A DNA stretch of 64,000 nt from Stigmatella aurantiaca DW4/3-1. GTDB taxonomy: Bacteria; Myxococcota; Myxococcia; Myxococcales; Myxococcaceae. Made by a program: the position numbers and the translations under genes. Shown one piece after another: positions 27,246-37,274 of the stretch. The notes beneath the pieces were generated by a model. It saw nothing but the letters and a program-made list of their open reading frames with translations, did no database searches and had not been told where the DNA came from. Location of the stretch: contig NC_014623.1 of the NCBI RefSeq assembly GCF_000165485.1, forward strand, positions 7,272,893 through 7,336,892. The letters run 5' to 3'. Position 1 is the stretch's first letter. The number at the start of each line of letters is the position of its first letter.

Positions 27246-29537
27246 TCAGCGCTCGAGTGGCAGCACCACCGTGGCCACCGCCCCACCGCCCTCCCGCTGC
27301 CGCAAGGAGATGGTGCCGTTGTGGCGCCGGATGATCTCCCGCGAGACATAGAGGCCTACCCCCAGCCCGGAAATGTTCGCCACCTCCTGGCGCTCCCCTC
27401 GTTCGAAGCGCCCGAAGAGCTGCTCCCTGTCCTCCGCGCCCAGCCCGATGCCGCGATCGGCCACCTCGATCTCCGCCTCACGCTCCGAGAGGCGCCGGAC
27501 CCGCACCTCGATGACCCCTCCGGAGGGGCTGTACTTGATGGCGTTGGCCACCAGGTTGTGGAGCACCTGCTCGATGCGCATCTCGTCGAACGCCCCCACC
27601 AGGGGGGAGACCTCCAACTGGAGGGTGTGCCGCGGCGAGGCCCCCACCAGCGCCTCGGCGACCCGCCGGGCCACCTCCGCCAGATCGATCCGCGTGCACT
27701 GCAACGGCAACTTGCCGGAGCCCAGCTGCGAGGCATCCAGAAGCTGGTTCACCAGCCGTGTCAGCCGGTCGATCTGCCGGTCGAAGAGATCGACCCGGGC
27801 CGACTGCTCCTCCCCCACGGAGCGCCGCAGCAGGGCCACCTGGACCTTGATGGCCGTGAGCGGCGTCCTCAGTTCATGGGAGGCGATGGAGAGAAAGACG
27901 TCCTTCTCCCGGCTCGCCGCTTCGATGGTCTCCATCTGGCGGGAGAGCTGGGCCGCCATTTGATCGAACGTCCGGGCCAGTTCGTGCAGTTCGCGGGGCG
28001 CGTCCCGGGTGGCCTCCTCCGCACGCGCCAGGCGGTCTCCCGATGCCAACCGGAGCGCGGCCTCCGCCACCCGCCGGACCGGGGCCAGCACGGTTCGCAC
28101 CAGCAACAAGGACACAATCAGGGTCACCGCCACGGCCCCCCCCACGGTGACGAGCAGCCCGGCGTAGGTCTGCTCGACGTCGTGTTGCAGAAGGGCCGCC
28201 GATTGCTCGACGACGACCCGCCAGCCCACCTGCTCCACGCGCCTCACGCAGAACAGGTGCGCTGAACCGGTCCGGATGAGCAGGCGCGAATCCGGACGCT
28301 GCTGGTAACTCGAGGCGCCCGCGCCCCCAAGCTTGTCGAGCGCATCCGCCAGGGGACTGCCCTCGATGCTGTCCACATTCCCGGTGCTCTCCTGCTGAGA
28401 GTCGAAGACCACCCTTTTCCGCGCATCGAGCACCCGCACGCGCTGCTTCTGCGTATGGGTTTGAGCACGGGCGTACGCCCGCATCTTCGGCAGGTCCAGC
28501 GCGGCCAGCACATAGCCCAGATACCGGTCTCCCTCGCGAATGGGCCCCACCGTCGCGACCAGGGGGGCCCGTTCGCCCACGCGGCCCAGGAAGACATCGC
28601 TGATCAGCGGGACGCGGGACTGCCGGACCTTCCGCACGTATTCCCGATCCGAGAAGTCGGAGCCCGCCAAGACCCTTCCCTCCGCGTCGCTGCGCGGAGA
28701 GAACGCCAGCGCCCGGCCCTCGGGGCTCCCCACGTAGGCGTAGATGACCTCCGGCGAATAGGTCACGAGCGAGTCGAGCCCATCCTCCAGAAACGCCGGG
28801 TTGGGCAACGCGCCCTGAGGCCTTGAGCGGTCTCCCAACAAGCGGGACAGCTGGGCGACGGCATGCGAGGAATGCTCGATGCGGCGCTCGATCTCCCGCA
28901 CCACGGCCCGCGCGACCTGGAGGTTCTCCTCCTCCACATGCCGCACGGCGGTGTCGTAGCGTGCGCGGCCCTCCACCATGCCCACCACGAGCATCGGAAT
29001 GATGGCGCCCAGGGTGAAGGACAGGGCAAAGGCCCGCCCCATGGAAATGGCGGCCACGGGCGCGGGCAGCCACGGGCCGAGACGCCGCCGGATCCCAGGC
29101 ACCAACAAGGTCACCTGGACGGTCAAGGCCGCGAGCAGGCCATTCACGGCCTGCTTGACCCCCGACACCACGGTGGCCTCGAGGGGGAGCTCGGCCATGA
29201 AGCCGTAGGTCAGCAGGAAGTAGGCGGGGCTGAGCGCCCAGAAGAGCCCATCCGACGAGATGGGCATGAGGCGCCGGCGCAGCGCTCCAACGAAGAGCCC
29301 CTCCAGGGCCATGTTGAGCCACCCCCAGGGATGACCCCACAGCCACCACGTCCGGACACCCGAGAGGGCCCCCGCCACCCCTCCCGCCGCAGGGCCCAGC
29401 AGCACCGCCGCCATCAGGACCATCCACGGCCCGAGCAGCAGGTGCACGCCCGGCAGGATTTCGACCTCCGCCAGGTTCAGCAGCAACCCGCCCAGGCCCA
29501 GGAGGGCGCCCCCTCCGATCCGCTTCCAGATACCCAT
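27246..29537 (-). CDS. Membrane histidine kinase with Cache-type sensor
   Basis: 763 residues. About six membrane helices fill residues 10-190 and resemble an integral-membrane sensor module. An extracytoplasmic region (195-455) with PAS-like Cache features (YSPEVIYAYVGSPEG, SDFSDREYVRKV) follows, then a membrane helix at 460-480 and a HAMP region to about 540. The HisKA box SHELRTPL has His554, and the ATPase has HNLVANAIKYS and GLGVGLYVS. It is a complete kinase without an adjacent response regulator, so it is an orphan kinase by position. The combination of a multi-helix N-terminal module and a Cache domain is uncommon. The signal is unknown. Confidence 0.85.
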   Translation of the reverse strand: MGIWKRIGGGALLGLGGLLLNLAEVEILPGVHLLLGPWMVLMAAVLLGPAAGGVAGALSGVRTWWLWGHPWGWLNMALEGLFVGALRRRLMPISSDGLFWALSPAYFLLTYGFMAELPLEATVVSGVKQAVNGLLAALTVQVTLLVPGIRRRLGPWLPAPVAAISMGRAFALSFTLGAIIPMLVVGMVEGRARYDTAVRHVEEENLQVARAVVREIERRIEHSSHAVAQLSRLLGDRSRPQGALPNPAFLEDGLDSLVTYSPEVIYAYVGSPEGRALAFSPRSDAEGRVLAGSDFSDREYVRKVRQSRVPLISDVFLGRVGERAPLVATVGPIREGDRYLGYVLAALDLPKMRAYARAQTHTQKQRVRVLDARKRVVFDSQQESTGNVDSIEGSPLADALDKLGGAGASSYQQRPDSRLLIRTGSAHLFCVRRVEQVGWRVVVEQSAALLQHDVEQTYAGLLVTVGGAVAVTLIVSLLLVRTVLAPVRRVAEAALRLASGDRLARAEEATRDAPRELHELARTFDQMAAQLSRQMETIEAASREKDVFLSIASHELRTPLTAIKVQVALLRRSVGEEQSARVDLFDRQIDRLTRLVNQLLDASQLGSGKLPLQCTRIDLAEVARRVAEALVGASPRHTLQLEVSPLVGAFDEMRIEQVLHNLVANAIKYSPSGGVIEVRVRRLSEREAEIEVADRGIGLGAEDREQLFGRFERGERQEVANISGLGVGLYVSREIIRRHNGTISLRQREGGGAVATVVLPLER

Positions 29538-29658
29538 CCGGAGGCGGATTCAGCCACTTCCGCTACCCCTTCGGTGGCTTTTCGTGGGCCTTTCGCTCAG
29601 CCCTTTACACCTGGGGCCCCGGCGGCCCTGGCCCCTGGGCGCTCCAGAAGACCGCTCC

Positions 29659-29703
29659 AAAAAACACCGGCGTGGGACCGGAGAAGCTCCGAGCCCACGC
29701 CGG
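29659..29703 (-). terminator. Rho-independent terminator of the subtilase gene
   Basis: CCGGCGTGGG (29667-29676) pairs perfectly with CCCACGCCGG (29694-29703) and an inner GGAG/CTCC stem adds to it. On the minus strand it is followed by TGTTTTTTGG, a six-T run. It lies 26 bases after the peptidase stop and is the clearest intrinsic terminator in the window. Confidence 0.88.
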
Positions 29704-29729
29704 GATTGAAACGCGCTCCGCCCAGACCC

Positions 29730-31739
29730 TTAGCGGGTGATGGTCAGCGACGTGTCGTCGACGAAGAAGCTCGTCGACAGCGAGGTGTCCTCGACGCCGT
29801 TGAAGTAGACGCGGATCGTCTGGCCCTTGTACGCGGCCAGATCAAACGTCTTCAGCACGTAGTCCGTCGACTTGTTCAGGTTGCTGTAGGTGGCCAGCGT
29901 CGCCTTCACCGTGTTGGCGCTGTCACGGACCTGAACGCTCAGCTTGTCGTAGGCCACGTTCTCGGTCTCCTTCGTGGTGATCTTCACCCAGAACGACAGG
30001 CTGGCGCTGCACGCCGTCGCCGGGATGGTGACCTGCTGGTAGACGTAGTCCGTGTGGGACGAGCCGTAGCCGTTCAGATAGGCCTTGTAGGTGCCCGTGC
30101 GCGGAGCGCTTCCGCTCGTCGAGCCACTGATGACGCCCGAGGACGCCGTCCAGTTCGCGGCCCCCGACTCGAAGCCCGGGTTGAGGAACAGCTGCTCGGT
30201 CGTGGAGCAGTTGCCCGTGGTGTTGCTCACGGTGACGGAGACCGCGGCCGAGGAGCCCGAGTTGCCGGACGTGTCCACGGCCGTGGACGTCAGCGAGTAG
30301 CTGCCGTTGGCCACGCTGGCGGTGTTCCAGCTGATGCTGTACGGCGCGGTGGTGTCGCTGCCGATGAGCACGCCGCTCGCGAAGAAGTCGACGCGGGCGA
30401 CCCCCACGTTGTCGCTGGCATTCGCGCTGATGGTGGCCGAGCCGCTCAGCGAGGCGCCGCCCGCGGGGGCCGTGATGGAGGTGGTGGGAGGCGTGGTGTC
30501 GCCCGGGTTCGGCCCGCCACCGCCGATGAAGCCGGTGTAGAGCAGCACGTTCGGTGAACCGGTGCCGGGGCTGGTCACCTTGCCCGTGGTGCCGTTGTTC
30601 ACCAGCGCGTCACGCACCTGCTGCGGCGTGGCGGAGGGGTTGGCCGCCAGGTAGAGCGCCGCGGCGCCCGCCACGTGCGGGCTGGCCATCGAGGTGCCGC
30701 TGATGGTGTTCGTGGCCGTGGTGCTGGAGTACCAGGACGAGGTGATGCTGCTGCCCGGGGCGAAGATGTCCAGGCACGTGCCGTAGTTGGAGTACGAGGC
30801 GCGCGCGTCGGTGCGCTCGGTGGCGCCCACGGTGATGGCGCTGGGCGTACGGGCCGGCGAGTAGTTGCAGGCGCTCGCGTTGTCATTGCCCGCGGCGACC
30901 GCGAACACCACGCCCGCGGTGATGGCGTTGGCGACCGCGTCATCCAGCGTCTGGGAAGCGCCACCGCCGAGGCTCATGTTGGCCACGGCCGGCTTGATGT
31001 GGTTGTTCTTCACCCAGTCCACGCCGGCGATCACGCCCGCGGTGGTGCCCGAGCCGTTGCAGTCCAGCACGCGCACCGGGTGGATGGTGACCTTCTTGGC
31101 CACGCCGTAGACGGTTCCGCCCACCGTGCCCGCCACGTGGGAGCCGTGGCCGTTGCAGTCCGTGGCCGCGCCGCCCGTGGTCACCGCGTCGTACCCGTTG
31201 CCGATGCGGCCGGTGAACTCGGTGTGGGTGGTCAGCACGCCGGTGTCGACGATATAGGCGTGAACGCCGGTGCCGTCGTTGTTGTAGTTGTAGGTGCTGT
31301 TGAGCGGCAGCGCGGCCTGGTCGATGCGGTCGATGCCCCAGGTGGCGCCCGTCTGGGTCCCGACGGCCTCGACGAAGCTGTCCTCCTCGATGTAGGCCAC
31401 GCGCGGGTCGGCGAGCAGCTCACGCGCTTGCGCCTCGCTCATCCGGGCGGCAAAGCCGTGGATCGCGGACTTGTAGGTGTGGAGCAGCTCTCCCCCCGTC
31501 TTGAGGGTCATCTGCTGGGCAATTTCCCCATCGGCCGCCAGGGAAACCGTCTTCAGGTCGCTCTTCAGCACGACGATGTAGCGGTTCGGAACGGCTCGCG
31601 AACTCCGCAGCAGCTGGGCCATCTCGCCAAGCTCCTGCTTCGGCGGCAGGGCATCGCCCTCCTGCTCACTCATCTCGGCGCCACACGCACCGAGCACCAG
31701 GAACGACGCAGTGCATGCAGCTTTCGTGATCCGCTTCAT
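29730..31739 (-). CDS. Secreted subtilisin-like serine protease (S8, proteinase K type)
   Basis: 669 residues with a lipoprotein-like signal ending LGACG (Cys19), then an inhibitor I9 propeptide (RYIVVLKSD to [11 protein letters not shown], about 53-123). The catalytic domain has Asp165 (IVDTGV), His198 (NGHGSHVAG), oxyanion Asn285 and Ser350 ([11 protein letters not shown]). An Ig-like domain (about 415-505) and a C-terminal beta-sandwich resembling carbohydrate-binding or proprotein-convertase-type domains (520-669) follow. It is probably exported and autoprocessed, suiting predatory protein digestion by myxobacteria. Whether the Cys is lipidated or lost with the propeptide is unclear. Confidence 0.9.
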   Translation of the reverse strand: MKRITKAACTASFLVLGACGAEMSEQEGDALPPKQELGEMAQLLRSSRAVPNRYIVVLKSDLKTVSLAADGEIAQQMTLKTGGELLHTYKSAIHGFAARMSEAQARELLADPRVAYIEEDSFVEAVGTQTGATWGIDRIDQAALPLNSTYNYNNDGTGVHAYIVDTGVLTTHTEFTGRIGNGYDAVTTGGAATDCNGHGSHVAGTVGGTVYGVAKKVTIHPVRVLDCNGSGTTAGVIAGVDWVKNNHIKPAVANMSLGGGASQTLDDAVANAITAGVVFAVAAGNDNASACNYSPARTPSAITVGATERTDARASYSNYGTCLDIFAPGSSITSSWYSSTTATNTISGTSMASPHVAGAAALYLAANPSATPQQVRDALVNNGTTGKVTSPGTGSPNVLLYTGFIGGGGPNPGDTTPPTTSITAPAGGASLSGSATISANASDNVGVARVDFFASGVLIGSDTTAPYSISWNTASVANGSYSLTSTAVDTSGNSGSSAAVSVTVSNTTGNCSTTEQLFLNPGFESGAANWTASSGVISGSTSGSAPRTGTYKAYLNGYGSSHTDYVYQQVTIPATACSASLSFWVKITTKETENVAYDKLSVQVRDSANTVKATLATYSNLNKSTDYVLKTFDLAAYKGQTIRVYFNGVEDTSLSTSFFVDDTSLTITR

Positions 31740-31793
31740 ACGGCCTCTTCTTGTTGGGGGGATGGTTCTGCGTGCCCGTCTCAGGCGCCGATA

Positions 31794-31823
31794 ACGCTAC
31801 TGGCCATGAATCAGTACCGTCAA
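31794..31823 (-). promoter_or_regulatory. Weak promoter candidate for the subtilase gene
   Basis: On the minus strand TTGACG (31818-31823) precedes TAGCGT (31794-31799) by 18 bp. It lies in the AT-rich 214-bp gap between the divergent subtilase and OmpA-like genes, about 55 bp from the start codon. The -10 match is poor. The rest of this gap (31800-31900) is unusually AT-rich for this genome and probably also holds the promoter of the OmpA-like gene. Confidence 0.35.
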
Positions 31824-31953
31824 TACGGATTATCAATTTCTCGGCGGGTTGACTTCAATTACACGGACTTCAACTTGTTTAATATTTTATAGCTTGGCTG
31901 CATTTGATATGTCTTCGTCTTTGAGAGTTCCTCACCCCTTCCTGGAGGCATCC

Positions 31954-32469
31954 ATGCGCCTGAAGGCGCTCTGCATGGCGGTATCGCTGTTGGCGGTCCC
32001 CGGCATGGCACTGGCTCAAAGCCCGGTCGAGCAATTCAAGAAGGCCGCGGGCAAAGCGAGCAAGTCCACGCTGGAAAAGAAGATCAACACGAAGCTGACG
32101 GAGGACGCGCGCAAGAACCAGTGCAGCTTCAAGACGGGCACGGACGTGCTAGAGGCCGGCTGTGACCAGAAGCTCAAGAACCTCACGGCCGCGCTCGTCG
32201 AGGCCAAGAAGCAGCTCGATGCGGGCGGCGTGAAGAACTACCAGTTCGAGGTCTCCGGACACACCGACTCCAGCGGGGACGCGGCGAAGAACAAGGCGCT
32301 GAGCGAGAAGCGCGCCGCCGTCATCGTGAAGGAGTTGGTGTCGCGCGGGATTCCCCGGGCGGAGATCCTCGCGGTGGGACGGGGCTCGGAACAGCCCCTG
32401 GTGAAGCCGGACGACACGGCCGCGAAGAAGGCGAAGAACCGGCGCTACGAGATCCAGGTCCGGCTCTGA
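31954..32469 (+). CDS. Small OmpA-family periplasmic protein
   Basis: 171 residues: a signal peptide cleaved after AMALA-type sequence near residue 21, a Lys-rich helical segment (about 25-60), then an OmpA C-terminal-like domain with SGHTDSSGDAAKN and NRRYEIQVRL, which binds peptidoglycan in related proteins. The start is the ATG at 31954 with GGAGG directly upstream; the frame is open 35 codons further back but that part has no ribosome site. It is transcribed divergently from the subtilase gene and stands alone before the GH31 gene. Confidence 0.82.
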   Translation: MRLKALCMAVSLLAVPGMALAQSPVEQFKKAAGKASKSTLEKKINTKLTEDARKNQCSFKTGTDVLEAGCDQKLKNLTAALVEAKKQLDAGGVKNYQFEVSGHTDSSGDAAKNKALSEKRAAVIVKELVSRGIPRAEILAVGRGSEQPLVKPDDTAAKKAKNRRYEIQVRL

Positions 32470-32585
32470 GAAAACCCGGGAACGGCCGGGCAGGGTCACT
32501 TCTGTCCCGGCCTTCCCGGTGGGTCACCTTGGACTGATCGCGATTCAAGTCGCCTAACGGGCCCGCATCCATAGAATCGCGGCCC

Positions 32586-34982
32586 ATGCGTCTGGACCAG
32601 ACCTCCATTGAACCCACCCGGTTGCACCTGTGGGGCCCCCATGCAGCGCTCGAAATCCGCTGCCCTTTGCCAGGAGTCCTGCGGCTCCGGCACATTCCCT
32701 CTTCCCTGACGGCGGGCTTCACACACCCCCGGCTCGCGCCGAAGCAGCCCTTTGCCGTCGTCACCGACGAAGCCCTGCCCCTTCAAGCGCGCCGCGAGGG
32801 CGGCACCCTCCACGTCACCGCGGAGGGGGTCAGCCTGGAGCTGACGCTGGAGACCGGGGCCTGGAACTTCCGCAACGCGGAGGGGCGGACGCTCGCCCGG
32901 TGCGAGTCGGTGTCGGGGGAGAGCGCGCCCAACATGCCGTTCAACCACTACCGCTCGCGGCTCTCGCTGCACGCGCCCGAGGACGAGGCCTATCTGGGTT
33001 TCGGGGAGAAGGTTGGACCGCTGGACAAGCGCGGCATGCGCTTCGTGTTCTGGAACACGGACATCCAGCCGCACCACCCGGACACGGATCCGCTCTACAT
33101 CTCCATTCCCTTCTCGATGGGCCTGCGCGAAGGCGTCGCCTGGGGCTTCTTCCTGGACGAGACCTGGCGCTCGGAAGTGGATGTCGCCTACGGCGATCCC
33201 GAGCGGGTGAAGTGGGAGACCTGGGGCCCCGAGCTGGATGTGTACCTGCTGTCGGGTCCCCACCCCGCGGACGTGGTGGGCCGCTATGTGACGCTCACCG
33301 GAAAGCCACCGCTGCCACCGCTGTGGAGCCTGGGGGCCCAGCAGTCGCGCTGGGGCTACGAGAGCGCGGACGAGATTCGCAGCGTCGTCCAGGCCTACCG
33401 CTCCCGGGGGCTGCCCCTGGATGTGGTGTACCTGGATATCGACTACCAGGATGCCTACAAGCTGTGGGAGTGGGACCGCGCGCGGTATCCGGACCCGGCG
33501 GCGCTGGCGCGCGACATGGCGAAAGAGGGGGTGCGGCTGGTGCCCATCATCAACCCCAGCCTCAAAGCCGTGCCCGGCTACCGCCCCTATGAGGAAGCCA
33601 AGGAGCGCAACTACCTGGTCCGCGCCGACAGCGGCGATGTGCTGGTGGGCGAGGTGTGGGCCAAGCCCGCGACCTTTCCGGACTTCACCCGCGAGGAGGT
33701 GCAGCGCTGGTGGGGCGACTGGCATTCGGACTTCCTGAAGCAGGGCATGGCGGGCATCTGGAATGACATGAACGAGCCGGCGTGCTTCTCGCTGCTCGAA
33801 GCCTCGGGGAGCGTGTCGGCGACGGGGGCGCGGATGAACGAAGAGGTGCAGCGGACGGAGGGCAAGACGCTCCCGTTCGCGGCACGGCATGGCACGCGCC
33901 GCCACGTGGAGGTGCACAACATCTTCGGCATGGGCATGGTGAAGGCCGGGTACGAGGGCTTCCGGCGCCTGGTCCCCGAGCGCCGTCCCTTCCTGCTGAC
34001 GCGGGCCGGGTTCGCCGGCATCCAGCGGTACGCCTCGGTGTGGACAGGGGACAACTCGAGCCACTGGGAGCACATGGAGCTGTCGATCCCCATGCTCCTG
34101 GGGCTGGGGTTGTCGGGGGTCGGGTTCACGGGCTCGGACATCCCCGGTTTCATCGGCCGGCCGACCCCGGAGATGTTCGCCCGCTGGACGCAGTTGGGCG
34201 TGTTCTACCCGCTGATGCGCAACCACGGCGCGAAGCCCATGCCCTTCCAGGAGCCCTGGCGCTTCGGGGAGCGGTACCTCACGCTGGCCAAGGCCGCGCT
34301 GGAGCGGCGCTACCGGCTCCTGCCCACGTTGTACTCGCTGATGCACGAGGCCTCGCAGAACGGTCTGCCCATCCTGCGCCCCCTGCTCATGCAGGACCCC
34401 TCCGACCCGCGGGCGCTCCGCGCGTACGATCAATTCCTCTTCGGAGGGGACATGCTGGTGGCCCCCATCACGAAGCCCGGCCAGACGAAGCGCCTGGCCT
34501 ACCTGCCGAAGGGCGAGTGGTTGGAGTGGTCCAACCTGGATACCCCTGGCGCCATCCACGCGGGCGGCCAGTACGTCATCGCGGACGGTCCCCTGGACAC
34601 CGTGCCGCTCTGGCTGCGCGCCGGAGGGGCCGTGGCGCTCACCCGGCCGGCCCCGCACACGACGACGGCGAACTGGGAGCACCTCGAGTGGCACATCCAC
34701 GCCGGGGACGGCGTGAACGCGACGCTCTACGAAGACGCCGGGGATGGCTACGGAGAGTCGCGCACCACCACCCTCAAGGGCAGCTTCGACCGGGGCCGCC
34801 TCGTGCTGGAGCGGCGCGTCCAGGGCACCCTGGCCCCCGCGCGCCAGACGGAGACCCTGCGCATCTACGGCCTCAAGGGCGTGCGCTCCATCACCGGCGC
34901 CCTGGAGTTGCGCGGCGTGGTGAATGGCGTGCTCGAGGTGCCCATGAGCGCCAACTGGGACCGGCTCGTCGTGACCTCCTGA
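32586..34982 (+). CDS. GH31 family alpha-glucosidase
   Basis: 798-residue glycoside hydrolase of family 31. The nucleophile Asp394 lies in IWNDMNEP and the acid/base Asp489 in WTGDNSSHW. The N-terminal beta domain and GFTGSDIPGF are as expected for alpha-glucosidases. No signal peptide is visible, so it probably acts in the cytoplasm on maltose, oligosaccharides or storage polymer. The family also includes alpha-xylosidases and lyases, so substrate is not certain. The gene has no sugar transporter or regulator beside it. Confidence 0.9.
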   Translation: MRLDQTSIEPTRLHLWGPHAALEIRCPLPGVLRLRHIPSSLTAGFTHPRLAPKQPFAVVTDEALPLQARREGGTLHVTAEGVSLELTLETGAWNFRNAEGRTLARCESVSGESAPNMPFNHYRSRLSLHAPEDEAYLGFGEKVGPLDKRGMRFVFWNTDIQPHHPDTDPLYISIPFSMGLREGVAWGFFLDETWRSEVDVAYGDPERVKWETWGPELDVYLLSGPHPADVVGRYVTLTGKPPLPPLWSLGAQQSRWGYESADEIRSVVQAYRSRGLPLDVVYLDIDYQDAYKLWEWDRARYPDPAALARDMAKEGVRLVPIINPSLKAVPGYRPYEEAKERNYLVRADSGDVLVGEVWAKPATFPDFTREEVQRWWGDWHSDFLKQGMAGIWNDMNEPACFSLLEASGSVSATGARMNEEVQRTEGKTLPFAARHGTRRHVEVHNIFGMGMVKAGYEGFRRLVPERRPFLLTRAGFAGIQRYASVWTGDNSSHWEHMELSIPMLLGLGLSGVGFTGSDIPGFIGRPTPEMFARWTQLGVFYPLMRNHGAKPMPFQEPWRFGERYLTLAKAALERRYRLLPTLYSLMHEASQNGLPILRPLLMQDPSDPRALRAYDQFLFGGDMLVAPITKPGQTKRLAYLPKGEWLEWSNLDTPGAIHAGGQYVIADGPLDTVPLWLRAGGAVALTRPAPHTTTANWEHLEWHIHAGDGVNATLYEDAGDGYGESRTTTLKGSFDRGRLVLERRVQGTLAPARQTETLRIYGLKGVRSITGALELRGVVNGVLEVPMSANWDRLVVTS

Positions 34983-35019
34983 GCCCGCCCCCCCCGGCCT
35001 CGGGAGGGCGGTGGCGCCT

Positions 35020-36660
35020 TTAGCCCCCGGCCCCGGCCTTCCGGGGCTGCGGCGTGCCCATCCAGCCCTCCTGAGTCCCCGAAGGGAGCGCCTTCTTGAC
35101 CGGGATGAAGGCCATGGCCCGCTCCGCCAGCGCGGTGATGGTCAGGGAGGGGTTGACGCCGGGGTTCGCGGACACCGCCGAGCCATCCACCACGTAGAGC
35201 CCCTCGTGGCCAAATACCCGGTGCTGGGTGTCGATGACGCCCGTCTCGGCCGAAGTCCCCATGCAGCAGCCCCCGAGGATGTGCGCCGTCGTGGGAATGC
35301 CCAGCACCGTCTCGTTGACCAGGCTCATGGGCATGCCGTCGATCTTGGCGGCCACCCGGCGCGCCAAGTCCGCCGCCTCGGGGATGTTGGCCGTGGGCGC
35401 GGGCCCCGCTTGCAACGCCGTGGTGAGCCCCTTGCGCATGCCCGTCAGCGGTCCCCGCCCCCGCCTCATGCGCAGGTGCCCATCCAGCGTCCGCATGTAG
35501 AGCAGGATGATGGTCTGCTTGGCATAGTCGCGCACGGTCAGCACCCGCAGCAGCTTGATCGGATGGCGCAGCACGCTCCCCACGAGCCGGGCGATCCGGG
35601 TCACCACCCGGTCTCCGGTGACATAGGGCGCGCCGAGCAACCGGAAGAAGCCCGAGCCCGCCGAGTAGCGCACCGGCTCCAGGTGCGAGTGCTCATCCGT
35701 GTTCAGGATGGAGCCAATGGCGACGCCCGTGGACAGATCCTTGTCCCTGCGAGGCGACACCACGCTGATCAGTGCCTCGGAGTTGGTGCGCACGCCCTCC
35801 CCCAGCCGGTCGGAGAGCCGGGGCAGCCCATCCGGGCTCGCCTTCAGCTTCAACAACAGGTCCACCGTGCCCAGCACGCCGCCAGCGAAGACGATGTTCT
35901 GCGCGGTGAAGCGGCGCTTGCGGCGGGTGAAGAGCGAGGCGCCCTCCAGGGCCTCCACCTCGTAGCCTCCACCCGGCAGCGGACGCACCCACGTGGCCTC
36001 CGTGTCCGCCAGCAGGGTCAGCCCCCGCTTCTCCGCGAGGTACAGGTAGTTCTTGTCCAACGTGTTCTTCGCGCCGACCTGGCACCCCAGCATGCACCCG
36101 CCGCAGGAGGTGCAGCCGGTGCGCGGCGGCCCCTCTCCCCCGTGGTAAGGATCCGGAACGGTGACATTGGGCTCGCCGAAGTAGATGGCCACGGTGGTGG
36201 GCTCGAAGTCCTCGCGGCCGATCTCCTTGCCCACCTCTTGAATGACCTGATCCGGCACCGTGCGCAGGGGATTGGGCCTCGCCCCAAGCATCCGGCGTGC
36301 TTCGCGGTAGTGCGGCGCCAACTCCTGCTTCCAATCCGTGAGCTGGCCCCAGTCTCCGCTCTGGAAGAAGTCGTCCTTCGGGATGGGCAGCGTGTTGGCA
36401 TAGACGAGCGAGCCGCCGCCCACGCCCACGCCGGAGAGCACCGTGACGTGGCGGAAGAAGGTCATCTTGAACAACCCGCGCCACCCGAGCTGGGGCAACC
36501 ACAGCCACCGCTTGAGGTTCCAGTTCGTCTTCGGGAAGTCCTTGGCTTGAAGGCGCCGGCCCTTCTCCAGCATCAGCACGCGGTAGCCCTTCTCCGTCAG
36601 GCGCAACGCGCTCACGCTGCCGCCGAACCCCGAGCCAATGATCAGCCAGTCACAGTCCAT
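35020..36660 (-). CDS. GMC-type FAD oxidoreductase (cholesterol-oxidase-like)
   Basis: 546 residues. The N-terminal FAD motif is LIIGSGFGGSVSALRL, followed by GVGVGGGSLVYANT typical of the GMC/cholesterol oxidase group. A cysteine cluster (CTSCGGCMLGCQ, near residue 180) looks like a metal or disulfide site and is found in long-chain alcohol oxidase relatives. The C-terminal part has the FAD-binding HILGGCCMG and DGSAVSANPGVNPSLTI. The ATG at 36660 is preceded by GGTGGAGAA; a GTG four codons earlier is less likely. The probable substrate is a sterol or other hydrophobic alcohol, but this is inferred. Confidence 0.82.
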   Translation of the reverse strand: MDCDWLIIGSGFGGSVSALRLTEKGYRVLMLEKGRRLQAKDFPKTNWNLKRWLWLPQLGWRGLFKMTFFRHVTVLSGVGVGGGSLVYANTLPIPKDDFFQSGDWGQLTDWKQELAPHYREARRMLGARPNPLRTVPDQVIQEVGKEIGREDFEPTTVAIYFGEPNVTVPDPYHGGEGPPRTGCTSCGGCMLGCQVGAKNTLDKNYLYLAEKRGLTLLADTEATWVRPLPGGGYEVEALEGASLFTRRKRRFTAQNIVFAGGVLGTVDLLLKLKASPDGLPRLSDRLGEGVRTNSEALISVVSPRRDKDLSTGVAIGSILNTDEHSHLEPVRYSAGSGFFRLLGAPYVTGDRVVTRIARLVGSVLRHPIKLLRVLTVRDYAKQTIILLYMRTLDGHLRMRRGRGPLTGMRKGLTTALQAGPAPTANIPEAADLARRVAAKIDGMPMSLVNETVLGIPTTAHILGGCCMGTSAETGVIDTQHRVFGHEGLYVVDGSAVSANPGVNPSLTITALAERAMAFIPVKKALPSGTQEGWMGTPQPRKAGAGG

Positions 36661-36691
36661 CGAGTTCTCCACCCCAGGAACGAGCGCCTTC

Positions 36692-37144
36692 TTATCCGAC
36701 GGTGCTCTTCCGTGCGCGTTTCGCTGCGGAAGTATTGCTCACAAATTGCTTGCCCCGGCGAGAGCCCGCTTGTTTCCGCCGGTCCGTGGCGCGCTTCTGG
36801 CCCTCGCTCAGTTGGGCCCACGCCTTCTTCGGCAGGTACCGGGAGGTGGTCTTCCCCCGCCGAGCCCGGGTGGCCCCCGTCCGGGTCTGCCATGCCTCCT
36901 TCGTCCAGAACTCCAAGGACTTTTGCGGGGCCCCCCGGGGCCCGCGATACCCGCCCCCTGCCTTCTTGTATTCAGCGGCCAAAAGCTGGGACTTCCGGGC
37001 ACTCCACTGCCCCGCGCGCCCGCCCTTGCTTCCCGCCTGGATGCGTTTCTTGAGGCGCTCGCGCAGCGCGGGGTGCGTGTATGGGTTCGCCGGGACCCGG
37101 CCACCGGTGCGGCGTCTCCGGCTCGCAGTCTTCTTCGCGGCCAT
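36692..37144 (-). CDS. Small very basic protein (DUF5872-like)
   Basis: 150 residues, rich in Lys and Arg. The start is the ATG at 37144 (MAAKKTASRRRR), preceded by GGGAGGAAG. The segments KSLEFWTKEAW and SRYLPKKAWAQLSEGQKRATDRRK match my memory of the DUF5872 family. The N-terminal 40 residues resemble histone-like tails. Composition suggests nucleic-acid binding. It is on the same strand as the downstream oxidoreductase, 31 bp from its start, but the link is not obvious. Confidence 0.65.
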   Translation of the reverse strand: MAAKKTASRRRRTGGRVPANPYTHPALRERLKKRIQAGSKGGRAGQWSARKSQLLAAEYKKAGGGYRGPRGAPQKSLEFWTKEAWQTRTGATRARRGKTTSRYLPKKAWAQLSEGQKRATDRRKQAGSRRGKQFVSNTSAAKRARKSTVG

Positions 37145-37274
37145 GCGCTTCCTCCCTGAAAATGAGAACCCCTCAGAATCAGGTGGGAACGTGAACTCCG
37201 GCCCGCAAGGGGTGGGCCTCCCGCGGGCAGGGCGGAGCGGCAACCGCTCGCCGTCCGGCCCGTTCAGCGAGGGT

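Noticed and set aside
34983-35019. Hairpin between the GH31 and oxidoreductase genes as a terminator
   Set aside because: The GC-rich arms are imperfect and no T run follows; too weak to list.
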